Below, in pieces: positions 13,291-25,190 of a stretch of 64,000 nucleotides of DNA. Source of the stretch: Trichopria drosophilae (Eukaryota; Arthropoda; Insecta; Hymenoptera; Diapriidae); NCBI GenBank assembly GCA_030407085.1, contig CM059587.1:94235001-94299000 (forward strand), given 5' to 3'. The notes under the pieces are model-generated. The model ran no database searches and was not told the DNA's origin. It saw only the letters and a program-made list of their open reading frames with translations. The stretch's first letter is position 1. The number at the start of each line of letters is the position of its first letter. The translations under genes and the position numbers were made by a program.

Positions 13291-14329
13291 TTGAGCAGTA
13301 GCGAACGCTTAGAACGGATTCAACTCCTATAACGGATTAGTTCTTGCGCCTCAATATAAGCATACGAAAAATTTGGTAGTGTCAGCCACGTTGTTTTAAT
13401 CATCTGCATTACCACCACAGTAACAGACGAGTGTACTTCTGTACCGACAGCGTGGTATAACAAACATATAGGTGAATGTCGAAGCAGACAGAGGTCGTTG
13501 TTACCTAAACATTTTCCGAAAGTAGAAATGCTCTTTCTGAAAATATATACTCGAGAACAGGTGCATGCGAACTTCGTAGTAGTATATATAACGTCGAGTA
13601 ATTAGATAATTCGCGTACATTATTGTATTGTAATCAACGATTTGTCATTTGAAAAATTTGTCAGTTATACACGTTTGATTTAGTCAGTGCAGAAAACTTC
13701 TCACTCGGTTTGACGAAATTGTTAAAGTTAATGTTGTTGCAAATGCATTTCGTCCCGCTAGGATTTAAATTTTAATTCTGGTACTGCTACATTCAATCGA
13801 GTGAAATGTAACTCGTAAAAACCAGATCGTATGACGTCGCGTAGGATTTATTTATGAGAGGAGAGTTTACATTACTAACATTTACCTGAACAAATTTAGG
13901 AATCTTATACACGACATCTTCCGTATAATAAACAAGCAAGTATTTTGACATTCCTTTTGCCAGTATCAGGACCGTTACAGTGAAATAACATTTTTCCGAG
14001 AGACACTGGAAATCGTTTCCATCTGGGTGTCCAAGTATTGATAGTTCAGCTTCAACAAGATTTCAATACTTAATATTTATGAGCGATTTGTATAAGCTAC
14101 AAAATTTCAAATAGAGTTGTAGACATCAATACACCACATTGTACAATACCGTACTGTTGTAAGTGCCATAAATCCTTCAGGTAAAACGTAAAATGAAAAA
14201 GTATATACGACACCACCGAAGTATCCCCGAAACGCGTGAAATTTAAATGGCCGAATTACTCCAGCATCGAAACGTTGCAAAGCATTGAAGCATTCACGAC
14301 AACAGATCGTCCAAAGACTCACAACTCTT

Positions 14330-15145
14330 AACCCCGATTCACCCTGGAACTATCCTTTTCCGAAGCTTGGGCGATAAAACCGAAAGGAGACAATGGGAGC
14401 GGTCCGATTCATTCCCAGTCCTTTCATCCCCATTGTGAGTCTGACACCAGTCCCACGCGCACATTTTTTTACGCGTGAAAAGCCACTCCGGAGTTAATAT
14501 CTTCATAGAAACGCGACGTACGTTCCACGAAATAAAAATGTCGTCGGCGCGGGGGAGGTCCCTGACATGCTGAGTATGTATGTATACGTACGTTTTTTTT
14601 TTTCGACGGCAGAAACTCCATGAAGGGTGGCATTCACAAATTCGAGACAGTCAAGTGGCCGTTTTTGGTGAAGTCGAAACTTTCCTGAATGGGCCGTGGC
14701 AACAATGGGTTTGCGCGCGTATATGGACTCGCACCGAATGGGATAGCTCGACTTCTATTATACCAGGCCTTTTGAGGGCCACGGAGAAGATCCTATTTTC
14801 CGCTTTTCGAAAATGACAAAAACCACTCATGCCCGCAAAGTGGGGGATTCTGGGGTGTCGAGAATGTCCAGGACGGCAAGGGTAATTTATAGCATGACTT
14901 TCGGAATGTCACAAATTATGATTTTTATAGTAGAGCGGGTTCTCACGAAGCGGACGGGTGAACGATTAGATACGAGGGCCGCGTCTGCATGGATTAATTT
15001 GCTTCATTCCACCACAAGGGATGTTTCGCCTTTATATCTATATCAATTTTCGTTCGTGTCATTTGAACATTTTGGAAGAACTTCGTGTTCTTCCAGTGAT
15101 GTACCTTGCATTCTCCCAGATGTCTTACTCATGCACCATTGATGT
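14330..15145. other. GC-rich island with two unassigned open frames
   Basis: CG-containing block. The frames at 14580-14816 and 14813-15142 (78 and 109 codons) overlap end to start by ATGA. Their translations show no motif, hydrophobic pattern or family resemblance I recognise, and codon use looks unselected. I treat them as chance frames within a possible regulatory island. Confidence 0.35.
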
Positions 15146-17260
15146 AAGACTTTGATCCATAGAAATAAATAAAAGTGTTAATCAAGTGACGAATTTGGTA
15201 TAGAATACAAAAAATTGACAAATGCACCTAGCCCAAATTGTATGAAAATGATATGCTGGATCATGTTCAAACTACAGAAAAATGTAGATTGTATGATGTT
15301 CATCTAACGTTCTCATGGCTATGATTCTTGTTAAGTTTTGGTTCTACACTTAAAAAACTATAATTACTTCTTCAATTCTAACTTTCCTAGTACTCAAAAT
15401 TAACTCGTATTTTGTTCATCCATCATTAGTTTGCCGTTTTAAACTTTGAATTCATTATCAGATACCTCGAAGTCCATCACTGAAGATCGAGTAGTCCTAA
15501 GTATTAAAAAATGTCAATTGATTTCGTCTCTCGTTTGTTTCACTCATTTCGTTCATTCGAATATAACTTAGCAATTTTTACAAAACTTGTTCTACCTGAT
15601 GATATTCTAGTTAGTACTCAGTTTATTATTTACCATTCCAATTTTCCTGAACTTTCACTTTTAATATCGTGAGTTGCTAATATTTGTAATGAAGTTTTTC
15701 ATTTTTTTTCAGCGGCTGGAGGATATTGACTGGGCTACAGTAGGAATCTAACACTGTTATCTAACCCGCGATTCGATCGGCCTAACCCGACTAAATCCCA
15801 AAAGGTACGACAAAACTCGTTTTGATGATTTACGAGACTATGGTCGGAATCCAACCTAGGTACACTATTTGCATTTCGGATGCGAAATGACTAAAACGAC
15901 AGATCCTGACCTTTTTAATCGGACTTAGTCTACCTGTTTCAATGCAGATAAACTTACAAAACAGTATAACCTTAGTAGACCCTGGGCTAGTTCCAGCTGC
16001 TGTTTAGGTCGAATCTGGTCAATTTACTAAAATGAACTTAATGGTACTCATTAGACTTGATAGTAAGGATGTATGGATAAAACAACGAGAAAAAGTATAG
16101 AATGTATTCATTAAGATAATTTTGACTAGAAAATGTGTGATTTATGCGAAATGTACTTGTAACATAAGTGACATTTTTTCTGAAATATTTCTAAATTTAA
16201 TTTCTTCTGTCTATTAGCAATATAAATATTACGGCCGAATTTCACTTATTAAAATTATGAATATAATACGTAAAACCTGAAAATGCTTAAAGTCAATAAA
16301 ATGAAAGTTGTTTTTCTGAATTGCATAGGATGATAATAATAAATTTCGATCTTATAAGGCGAGATTCTTTTCGCGATCGCGACCACCTACAGATTGATAC
16401 ACAGGCTACCACTTTGCGCTCACTTAGCACTACAGAAACAACAGTTGGGCTAATGTTCCTGCGGTCAAATAAATTTCATTAAAACTACGGGTGATTTTGC
16501 GTCAAGCTGTGCACCGTTGCCGGCAATGGGAAATTTGAGTTTCTGCCAAGGTAATATCGAGATTATTGCTTAAAATTGCCTTTTTACAACACTTACTTTT
16601 ATTAAACACGACCATGTAATGAGAATATTTTACAATGTTAATCACTCGACAGTTTGTTGCGTCTGTACAGTTGTGAATTTATCGACGACATTGTTTTTTT
16701 ATTCATTACATTTTGTAAAATGACAACATTTACTTTTATTTTCATTTCTTTTTCTAAATTAATGTAAATCTGTTAGAATATCTTGATTTCTTAATTTTTT
16801 TTTGGTACATAGTTACTTTTAATAATAGTTACATTTAAAAAATTTGGCCTCAACAGTTACATTTAATTCTGACAGAATCAAAAGATATTTAATTATTGTA
16901 AAAAACGTCGGAAAACATTTTTACATATTTCCAAAGTAATAATGTAAAATTCGAAGATATCGAAAACTTTTTCAAAAATATTCATGGTTAGTTATCGAGA
17001 ATTAAAATTTATTGCAATTATTATTTTTAACGGTTGCTACTACAAGTTATTGACATAACAAGTCATTTTTTAGGAACAAAAATACATATTTTCAAATGCC
17101 TTCTTTTTCTTTTGAACTGATAACTTCGAGGATAACTTATAAATAGTTTTCATGCAAAATATCAACATAATTGTGTGAAATTTCATATGGCATAACTCCG
17201 AAATATGATATTTCCGAAATGGACCTCCGATTTTACATAAATATAGACGTTTTTCAATAT
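15146..17260. other. intergenic; decayed repeat at 15715-16020, otherwise AT-rich
   Basis: At 15843-15900 GTCGGAAT..TTGCATTTCGG resembles 2183-2240, and nearby CTAACCCG words resemble the rest of that repeat. No gene recognised. Confidence 0.4.
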
Positions 17261-17287
17261 TTCATTTTGGGCGCCTTCAAGGGGCGA

Positions 17288-17307
17288 GGGGGGGGGGCTG
17301 GGCCCCC
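17288..17307. repeat. G-run hairpin 2
   Basis: Ten G, CT, then GGG and five C: the same arrangement as at 11680, next to sequence resembling the interspersed repeat family. Confidence 0.55.
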
Positions 17308-17309
17308 GA

Positions 17310-20300
17310 TTATACACGATGTGATATTATAATGATATAGATGTAGATTATGAATTTCCGTAAAATACAGTCTCGTAAAAAAAAACAAATTCATAAAACT
17401 AGGAAAATTACTCATTATTATTATTAATACAAATTGATTCGTGTAATAAAAAATAACCTTGGTTGGTAATTAAGCTTCGTTTGCAGTTTCGTAAGATTGG
17501 AGTGAATTTTTTCTGTTAGTAATTTTTTTAATTACAAGCTCAAAAATTTACGTATGGAAACGCATGACAACATTTTATGTATAGAACTTTATTTTATATT
17601 ATAATAAATATTGAGAAACAAATTAGAATATAGAATAAATAACACAAGATAATAAATAAATAAACATTTTATGGACTACTCCCCAAAATAAGTAAACTCG
17701 AATTTTATACACAATATATCCAAGAATTATATAATCAACAGAAAATTAATAAAATACAAAAAAAATTGTAATTACTGACAAAGAAATTTTAACAATTTAA
17801 ATAAATTAGACATTAAACCGTACTAGTCGGTGAATATCCATCTGCTGTCGTGTTACCCATATTTTTATTAACAAAAATTTGCAGTTTATTTTTTTACACT
17901 AAATATAATTGTTGAAATTAAGAATATTTCAAAAGAGTACAAATTGTAATCTTTTGAGGTAAATTCTACTATGAAGGTGCAACATGTTTACTTTTCGGTG
18001 GTAAATTTCACTTCAACAATTTAAGACTTTACATGTTCACCCGTGTGTAACATGCCTCAAAAAAACAACAAATCATTTGAAGCGAAGCTAAAGTTCATTT
18101 GACTTAAAATTTCTTATTTTCTATACCTTGCAAATTGTTTTGGTTTGAGGGTCTAAGAGGATTAAAGGATTAATGTACTTAGGTTGCATAAGTTCAATTA
18201 TTATACCTGCAGAGGGAGGGCGCTAGGCCCTAGCTACCTCTTTGGACAGGTGCCCAGATGATTTATGACTAAACACGCTCTGAAAAACTATATAATGACT
18301 ATTTAATGACTTCTGAGGAATACGAAAAGGCACCATTTCGCATTGCCTTTGCAATCTAGAGGCAAGAATTTTGGCTTCAATTTTACGGTTGAAAGGACAG
18401 TTTGAATGCAGATCGGAATTCCTTTGAAATCCCATCTCAAGCTTCGACCGAATGCCAGTTTTCCAAAATGGTGGTACTATGGACAATAATCTGTAACCGA
18501 TCCTCTGAACGTAAAGGTAAACAGGTAAAAAAGGTAATCGCAGTTCATGGTCTTCATAAATAGGAAACCGGGAAAGTCAAAGTATTTAACTTATTGTTGA
18601 TCAATTGCATTAAAGGTTTGCATTTAATTGTGGTCAATAAATTTTCACAAAAACAACATAGGATTTTGCTCCAAAATACACTGAGCACACCATATCCTAT
18701 TTTTGTCGTTGTTAAAATTTTACTTTTTGTTTTGACTTTTATATGCTAAATGTCATTTCCGTATCTGTTGTGTTAAAAATAATGACACTATAAAAAATTT
18801 TCTATTAAAAAAAAATGAATACAATAAATATCTTATCCGCATTTCAAAAACAGATATTACGGCTGATTTAACTTTTGTTTTGGCCCAAAACATGACCAAA
18901 AAACGTAAAAAAACACAAATTTTTATATCAGTAATTCTAAGGAAATTCTAAAGGTTCTACCTCGGAAATGAACTGATACTACTAAAAGAATAGACTTATT
19001 TCCCACAAACTAAACGTAAAAATAGCCAAAAAAGCAAATTTTGAAACATTTAACCTTGTTTTTCAAGAAAATGCCGAGATAATGTCGAGTGACATTATCT
19101 TCAGCACAAAAATCTACTTTGAAAACTTGTGCCTTATCAAAAGAAAAGTCAGTGTGGAAAGTGCAATTATACAATTAAAATATTGCCTAAAAATGTTTAA
19201 TTGTTTATGAAATTGCATTAAATTTATGATTAAAATTGTTGCCATTTTTCTTAAAACTAAACATGTTATGAAAAAAAAAAAACAGAACAGCATTGCTGGA
19301 AAATTGATCAAAACACTTATTGTCTTAATTTGACAATTTTTCAAACATATTTGTTTTGAGATGCAACATGTATTGTTTCCCCATTTTTAACGTTTTTCAA
19401 AAATGTCCAATTTTTCGAAAATTCTTTTAAAACAGGTAAAATAAACGTATGGTTTCGGGTAAGGTTTACATTTCATATTAAAATGTCTTACTAAATTGCG
19501 TCCATCAAATGCAATAAATAATTACATAAAACTTCATTATTGTTCGGCTTTTCGTTTGAAAATCTAAATTTGGTTTATAATAATATAAGAATAAGTAAGA
19601 ATTGATAAAAATAAAATTTGACATACTTCCAAGAAAAGTATTCTAACCTGCAAGCAACGCTATGTACGTATCACGCCGACTTTTCTGAAATTTTGACATG
19701 GTGTATGCGACTTTTTTTAATCGATTGTAAATCATTTTTATATCGTGCTAACTATCCCCTTCCTCCATTCCCTCTTCATTTTGGAGAATAATAGAAAAAT
19801 TGCGATTTCATTGAGAGTGTGAAGCGAATTGAATGACTACCAGTATAAAAGATATCGCAATTTTTCTATTTTACTCGATATTGTTTGGCGGAGGAGGAGG
19901 GGGGGGGGGGTGCACCTCCTAAAAACGTTTTACCGGTATTAAAAAAATTCGTGTATCTTAGATTTTCGTACAACATATTCAAATTTCAAAAACATCGGCG
20001 TCTGACACTTGGATTTTGTTACTTGTTAGTTAATAATAAATTTTAAAATATAATACCGATAAAATACTTTCATCACTAATGTGAGAGAAAGTACCCGGAT
20101 CTCAATTGAAAATATTTTTAGTTGTGATGATTAGTCGAGGGTCTTTTGCCCATTTACCTGCAAATACTTTTTCATTCAAACGAGAATAGAAAATATAAAA
20201 CGAAACAAAAATACCTTAAATATCTTATCATTTTGAGAACTGTATTGTTTAACAGAAAGTGCAAGTAAATGCCCATCGCCCGGTACAGGTATTGTTTTCT

Positions 20301-20814
20301 AAATCGTTTCACTAAATATAATATCGTAACTAATCTACAGGGAAAACCCTTTTCAAGTACACCACATTTCTCTCAGTAGATTAACTAGAAATTCTTAAAG
20401 CCAACTGTAAATATGCGGCTTTACGAATTGTACACATATTTTAAACACACTTGACGCACACTAGTAACAACAAATGTTTTTGAAACCTACACTAAAATAT
20501 TTTTTGTTGTATATGAATTTGAATACAATACTCGCATTTGTATGTAGAAAACTTGTACGCACTTGTATCGAACACTATATGTAATAATTCGTTTAATAAT
20601 TAGCTTTCTTTTTTTTTTGTTATTTATAGTATTTTAATTTCACGCACATATGTCGAATGTAATTGTTTAAAAAATGTTTGTTTAACTGCCTGACAATCTT
20701 TATTAATCTTTAACTAATTCGCCGAAAATATTATAAATACCTCGGAAATACTTTTTCTTTGAAGAATTACGAAAATCATTTATTTGTGTATTAATTTCTA
20801 CTAATTGAATTAAA
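17310..20814. other. intergenic AT-rich, one G12 run at 19899-19910
   Basis: GGAGGAGG followed by a G run to 19910 and TGCACCTCC, so the flanks can pair. An 87-codon minus-strand frame (18486-18223) sits in slightly GC-richer sequence but resembles no known protein. Nothing else identified. Confidence 0.4.
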
Positions 20815-20990
20815 GCGTCATGATTTTTAGCATCGAATAATATTTCGAAAATAATACTTCGCATATAATTTTTTAATTCACATATTTTTTAGATTATATA
20901 TTAGTCGACAAAAATTGACATTTTGGATATGTGAAGTATTATTTTCGAAATACTATTCGATGCTAAAACTTTACCTAAAAACCATGACGC
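20815..20990. repeat. long near-perfect inverted repeat (hairpin-forming)
   Basis: The left arm 20815-20866 (GCGTCATGATTTTTAGCATC...) and right arm 20927-20990 are reverse complements with about three mismatches and one 12-nt extra segment in the right arm. The spacer is 60 nt. It would fold into a stem of more than 50 bp. There is no open frame. Candidates are a foldback MITE or a transcribed hairpin. Target duplications are not obvious. Confidence 0.8.
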
Positions 20991-21599
20991 TGTCAAAACA
21001 AGTGAGGTTAAATATGTAAAAATAAATGTTTTCGTAAGTATTTTACGCATTTTTTAGGGAAATTAGTGAAAATTTTGATACATTCAATGGCAATTGTTTA
21101 CTAACAACAATATGATATAGAAAGTCTGAGAGGGCCAAATGTACCATCAGTTTTAGAATAAGAAAATACTTTAGAATATCATACATCGCTTGTCAACGGC
21201 AAAATCAGTGTAAAATATCCTTTAACGTCCATTATGCAGAATTCACGCTCGAATTTCAACATCATTTGTTTATAAAATACAAATTAAAAAAAATAGAGAG
21301 TTTCATATAGACTACGTTTTAAATCGCTCTTTACAAAAATTATTATACCAAAGTGTTCAAAACTCAGACTTTCCCTACCACTTAACTGGTTAAAATGTTA
21401 AAACATTTGCTTTCTATGCGTAAACTATACGTAAAAACTTACGAAACCTGAAAATCTAAGGAATTCTTTAATATTACAAAATATTTAGCGGTCGCACCCG
21501 TTTCAAATGATTAGAATATTATCAGAAACCAATGTCGCAGCGAAAATTTAATTAAAAAAACAAAATTGTATATAAATCATGTTTGACATTCAAAAGCTC

Positions 21600-22270
21600 A
21601 CATTTTTTTACCTTCTGCGGAACACATTTTTCAGACATGCGCAGTTTTTTAGAACATTTATTATACAAACGTGTTCGGAGCCACTGCTTACAAATTTGAA
21701 CTCGGTTTTCAAACATTCAAAATGGCGGATTCAATATGGAGGACGAATTTATAAAAATTGATCGGATTCGCTTGAAACTCGTCAGTCGCAGATTTTAGGG
21801 GTAACTGATTACGAATAAGACGTCACTTTACTACATTAAAAATGGTGAATCCATTATGGCGGATAAGAATTTTGAAATTGACTCCATGCTATCCGTTACT
21901 ATTCTTACCATGTTAAAAATGACGATTCATATATGCCGCACACATTTTCTACAAATGACTGAAATGGAAAACAATTAGAGGCCATTTTACGAATTTCATT
22001 AGTTTTGAAATTTAATTTTGCGGACTCAATTTGAATTTGGGAAAAGAAACATGGAATTCAGCAGTAACCCCGAACAAACAAATTTTGTTGGAAAAATGTT
22101 TTTTTTTTATTTTGTACACCATTTTGGATCCATAATTTTTAAATTGTAATTAAAATCAGCGACCCCGAAAGTCTCAAAGTAACACATATTGTTCAAATGG
22201 AGATATTTTTTTCCGCTATATTGAATCTGCGAATTTGAATTTGGTAGCAGTAACATTGGATTTTTAATCA
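21600..22270. repeat. cluster of ATGGCGGA / CAGCGACCCC interspersed repeats
   Basis: Recurrent words: CAAAATGGCGGATTCAATA at 21719, CCATTATGGCGGAT at 21850, CCATTTTGGATCC at 22122, and CAGCGACCCCGAAA at 22157 followed by CCGCTATATTGAATC. The same ordered words appear at 11.2, 13.1, 28.1-28.9, 30.0-30.5 and 61.5-61.9 kb. Non-coding, apparently an old multi-copy or satellite-like family. Confidence 0.7.
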
Positions 22271-23031
22271 ACGACACAAAATGTTCTTATAAATAAGTGT
22301 ATAATAAACAAAATTATATAAAAAACGCAGTTTTTTCCAAGTTTATTTGTTAATAATGATTATATGAATAATAGTAAAAAAGAACACTAATTTGTTGATG
22401 GTTATTTAGGTTCTGTATAAGATAAAACAAATTTTTCCTCCCTTTATTTTTTATATTTTGCGACAAAACAATGTAATATGAATAAATCTGGGTGGTACTG
22501 GTACAAAGTAAGTACCACTGTGCTACAAAGGGTTAAGGACTAACAAGAAGTAATTTCAGGGCGATTTTATCATATTTTACCACTATATTTACTTACTTTC
22601 ATCACGAAATGTACATCAACAGAAGAAAACATATAGATGTATTCAGAAATAAATTATAAGGCAGAAAATATTACTGCGGACAAATGTGAACTCAATTAAA
22701 AACTAAATTATAATATCAAATATTTTACATTTCAAACATACATGAGATGTTAAAAAAACACAACTACTTTTGAGGCAGACTGTATGAAATATAAACTTGC
22801 TATATTTAGATACCAAACAAAAATGATTAAAGTTCGTTTAAAATATCAATAAGGTTAGTAATAATTTTTGTTTTGATTATCATCAAAACGTCATTCAGCG
22901 ATTCTGACACGGAACTACCGAAGCTATCCAGTAGATGCGCTACAGTCGCTCGTTCTCGTAAGCAGTAGAAGCACCATGCATTAATAGATTATACGAGTTC
23001 TTAAGAATGTAAATAGTTATTTTTGTATCAA
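22271..23031. other. intergenic AT-rich, nothing recognised
   Basis: Contains a small imperfect palindrome around GGTACAAAGTAAGTACC (22498-22514) and a GC-richer 80 bp near 22900-22980. No gene. Confidence 0.4.
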
Positions 23032-23313
23032 GGGCGTAAAATAGAGTTTTACGCCTCGACAATAGAACCCGAGAGACGGCAAAGCCGGCTCGAGGTTCAT
23101 GAGGGTGAAAATTCTACGCCTGAGATTCAAACATTGTTTTTTGATGCAGTGGGCGTAAAATATTTTACGCCTCGATTTTGCGGACCTAAAATGCCAATTT
23201 CACGTCTTCGTGGGCGGAAAATTTATTTTACGCCCCAGGAGGCGTGAAATAGGGATTTTACGCCTGCAAATGAGGGCGTAAAATAACTATTTTACGCCTA
23301 CTGCATCAAAAAA
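23032..23313. repeat. cluster of GGCGTAAAA / TTTTACGCC palindromes within inverted repeats
   Basis: Five hairpin units: 23032-23056, 23152-23171 (a perfect 20-bp palindrome), 23212-23235, 23240-23265 and 23275-23298. The segment 23137-23313 is bounded by a perfect 14-bp inverted repeat (TTTTTTGATGCAGT and ACTGCATCAAAAAA), so it may be a small mobile element of 177 bp. A related arrangement lies at 42224-42355. A 74-codon frame here is incidental. Confidence 0.75.
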
Positions 23314-24190
23314 ATTAATTGTGAAAGTATAATATACTAAGTACTTCCATTCTGGCCTTGAAACCACACATTTATGTTAGAAACTTTTCGATTTTCCCTC
23401 CTGTTTTCTCCACTTTCCTGTGACCAACTTCTGCTTATGTCATTTCTTGAAAGCATTTCCGTAACAGATTGATAAGGGATAACTATATCGGAAAATGCTA
23501 TTTAATAAGAATATAAATCTCAATTTTATTTGCGGTACGTATTTTATTAAAGATCTATCGTTAAAATAATTTTTCTAATTGACATAGTTATTCTCTTTTT
23601 TATATTCTCCTTTTATGTGTCTTATTTTTATTACAATTTTGTGAAAATATCACTCTCAAAATTTTCAAAATACGTCTCAAAATTACAGCAAATTTCTTAA
23701 TATCTTCTAGAAAAAAAAAACAAATTTGTGTTAATAACTTTTTTTGCGAATATCACCATACATAACATATTTTTCACCTGTTACTGATTTTAAACAACTT
23801 TTTTTAAGAACAATTTCAAAATCTTCGAACATTCTGCAAAATGTTTAAATTTTGATTTTCCCAGTTTTATTTCCTGATGCCTTTTGAAATATTTCCTGTC
23901 AACATTGTGCAAATAAAATCCCGGCATTTTTTAAACTGTAGTTTCATCATCAAAACAATAAAATTTACTATTTTAACCATATCTTTAGAATAAACAATAA
24001 TTTCACAAATTCGTCATTTTTAATTTTCATAAGAGTCATCATTTTCTTTGAATTCATGACATTCATAATTTTTTTTCATTTCTGAAATTGACCCGTTTCA
24101 TGTCTTGCATGAATATAAAGTTCATTCAAGAAACAAAAATTTTCTTGAAAATAAACGATTCTTTCCTCTACAAGTGCGAAAGAAAATTTC
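23314..24190. other. intergenic AT-rich, nothing recognised
   Basis: T- and A-rich sequence with homopolymer runs. No gene, repeat or RNA identified. Confidence 0.4.
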
Positions 24191-24690
24191 TTTACACGGA
24201 ATGCTCTTAAACGCGGCTATTTATCCGGCGTAATTGCCGTAATTAGCGATTCATACTAATGTCGTGGGGGTCGCTCACAATGCAGTCATTCTTCGCTCGC
24301 GGCATGTATCGATCGGTAAAAAGAAAAGAATCACTGGATCAGATTTTTCGTAATGGCCGCGAATTATAAAACGAGCATAACGCACGCGCAGCAAAATTAT
24401 AAGCGCCCGGCACGACTTTCGCGCTCCTAATGAGCGATTAACTCGGTTTATGCAATCGAAATTAATTATCCGCCGATAAATCCTCAGCCAGGCGCGCATT
24501 AATGATCGAGATAATGCGCGCGAAAGCACGCGAGGATACAGATTGCTGATTATTTCGGGCTCTAACGCGAGTCCCGCATTATAATGCTGTCGCGGAAGAA
24601 ATATGCGAGACGACACAATATTGCGCAATTCCTCTTATGGTTCCCGCAAGCGGTGAAACGCGTATCTTTACCTTGCGGGAAATTTGCTTC
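24190..24690. promoter_or_regulatory. GC-rich island, candidate enhancer
   Basis: Sharp rise in CG content with interspersed AATTAATTA, ATTAATGATC and GATAA words typical of homeodomain and GATA sites. A 117-codon minus-strand frame (24628-24275) is Arg/Ile-rich without a family resemblance, so I treat it as chance. Regulatory role is inference. Confidence 0.35.
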
Positions 24691-24694
24691 CATA

Positions 24695-25190
24695 ATTGTG
24701 CAAGTTCGGATATACGAGGTCGGGGCACGCCGATAACGATTGTTCGATAACGACTAACCTGGTCTTGACGGGAGTTTATATTTTACTCTAGATCTGTTTT
24801 ACCAACTGCTGGTAAAGTAAATAATTTTACTACGAGTCTCATATCTAAACAAATAAATAAATCAGCCCTTTTTATGTAGCTAACACTGCAACCATAATAT
24901 TGCAAGTTCAGATTTACGAGGTCGAGACATGCTGATAACGATTTTTCGATAACAACTAACCTGCTTTAGACCCGGATCGATATTTTTATCCTAATTTGTT
25001 TTACCGACAGACGTAATGTCGATAACTTGCATATGAAAAAAATATACGTCTTTCCGTAGCTGAATCTGCTTTCATGGTAACGATTGTTCTTTAACAGCTG
25101 ACCTTATATTGAGCGGTACCGTTATTGCATTTCTAAACTGTTTTACCAACTGATGGTAATATAGGTAATTTGCACACGCATGCCCTATTA
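24695..25190. repeat. degenerate three-copy repeat
   Basis: Copies share GATAACGATTGTTCGATAAC..CTAACCTG followed 60-70 bp later by CTGTTTTACCAACTG.TGGTAA. The latter block starts at 24794, 24996 and 25138, so the first spacing is 202 bp and the second 142 bp, a shortened unit. Copies 1 and 2 also share CAAGTTC.GAT.TACGAGGTCG.G. No coding potential. Confidence 0.75.

Noticed and set aside
14580..15142. Two overlapping frames (ATGA junction) that look like a small operon
   Set aside because: The context is clearly eukaryotic, neither translation has a recognisable family, and the island is stop-poor by composition.
24275..24628. A 117-codon minus-strand Arg-rich frame
   Set aside because: Caused by CG-rich composition. 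No domain, no splice context and no similarity recognised.
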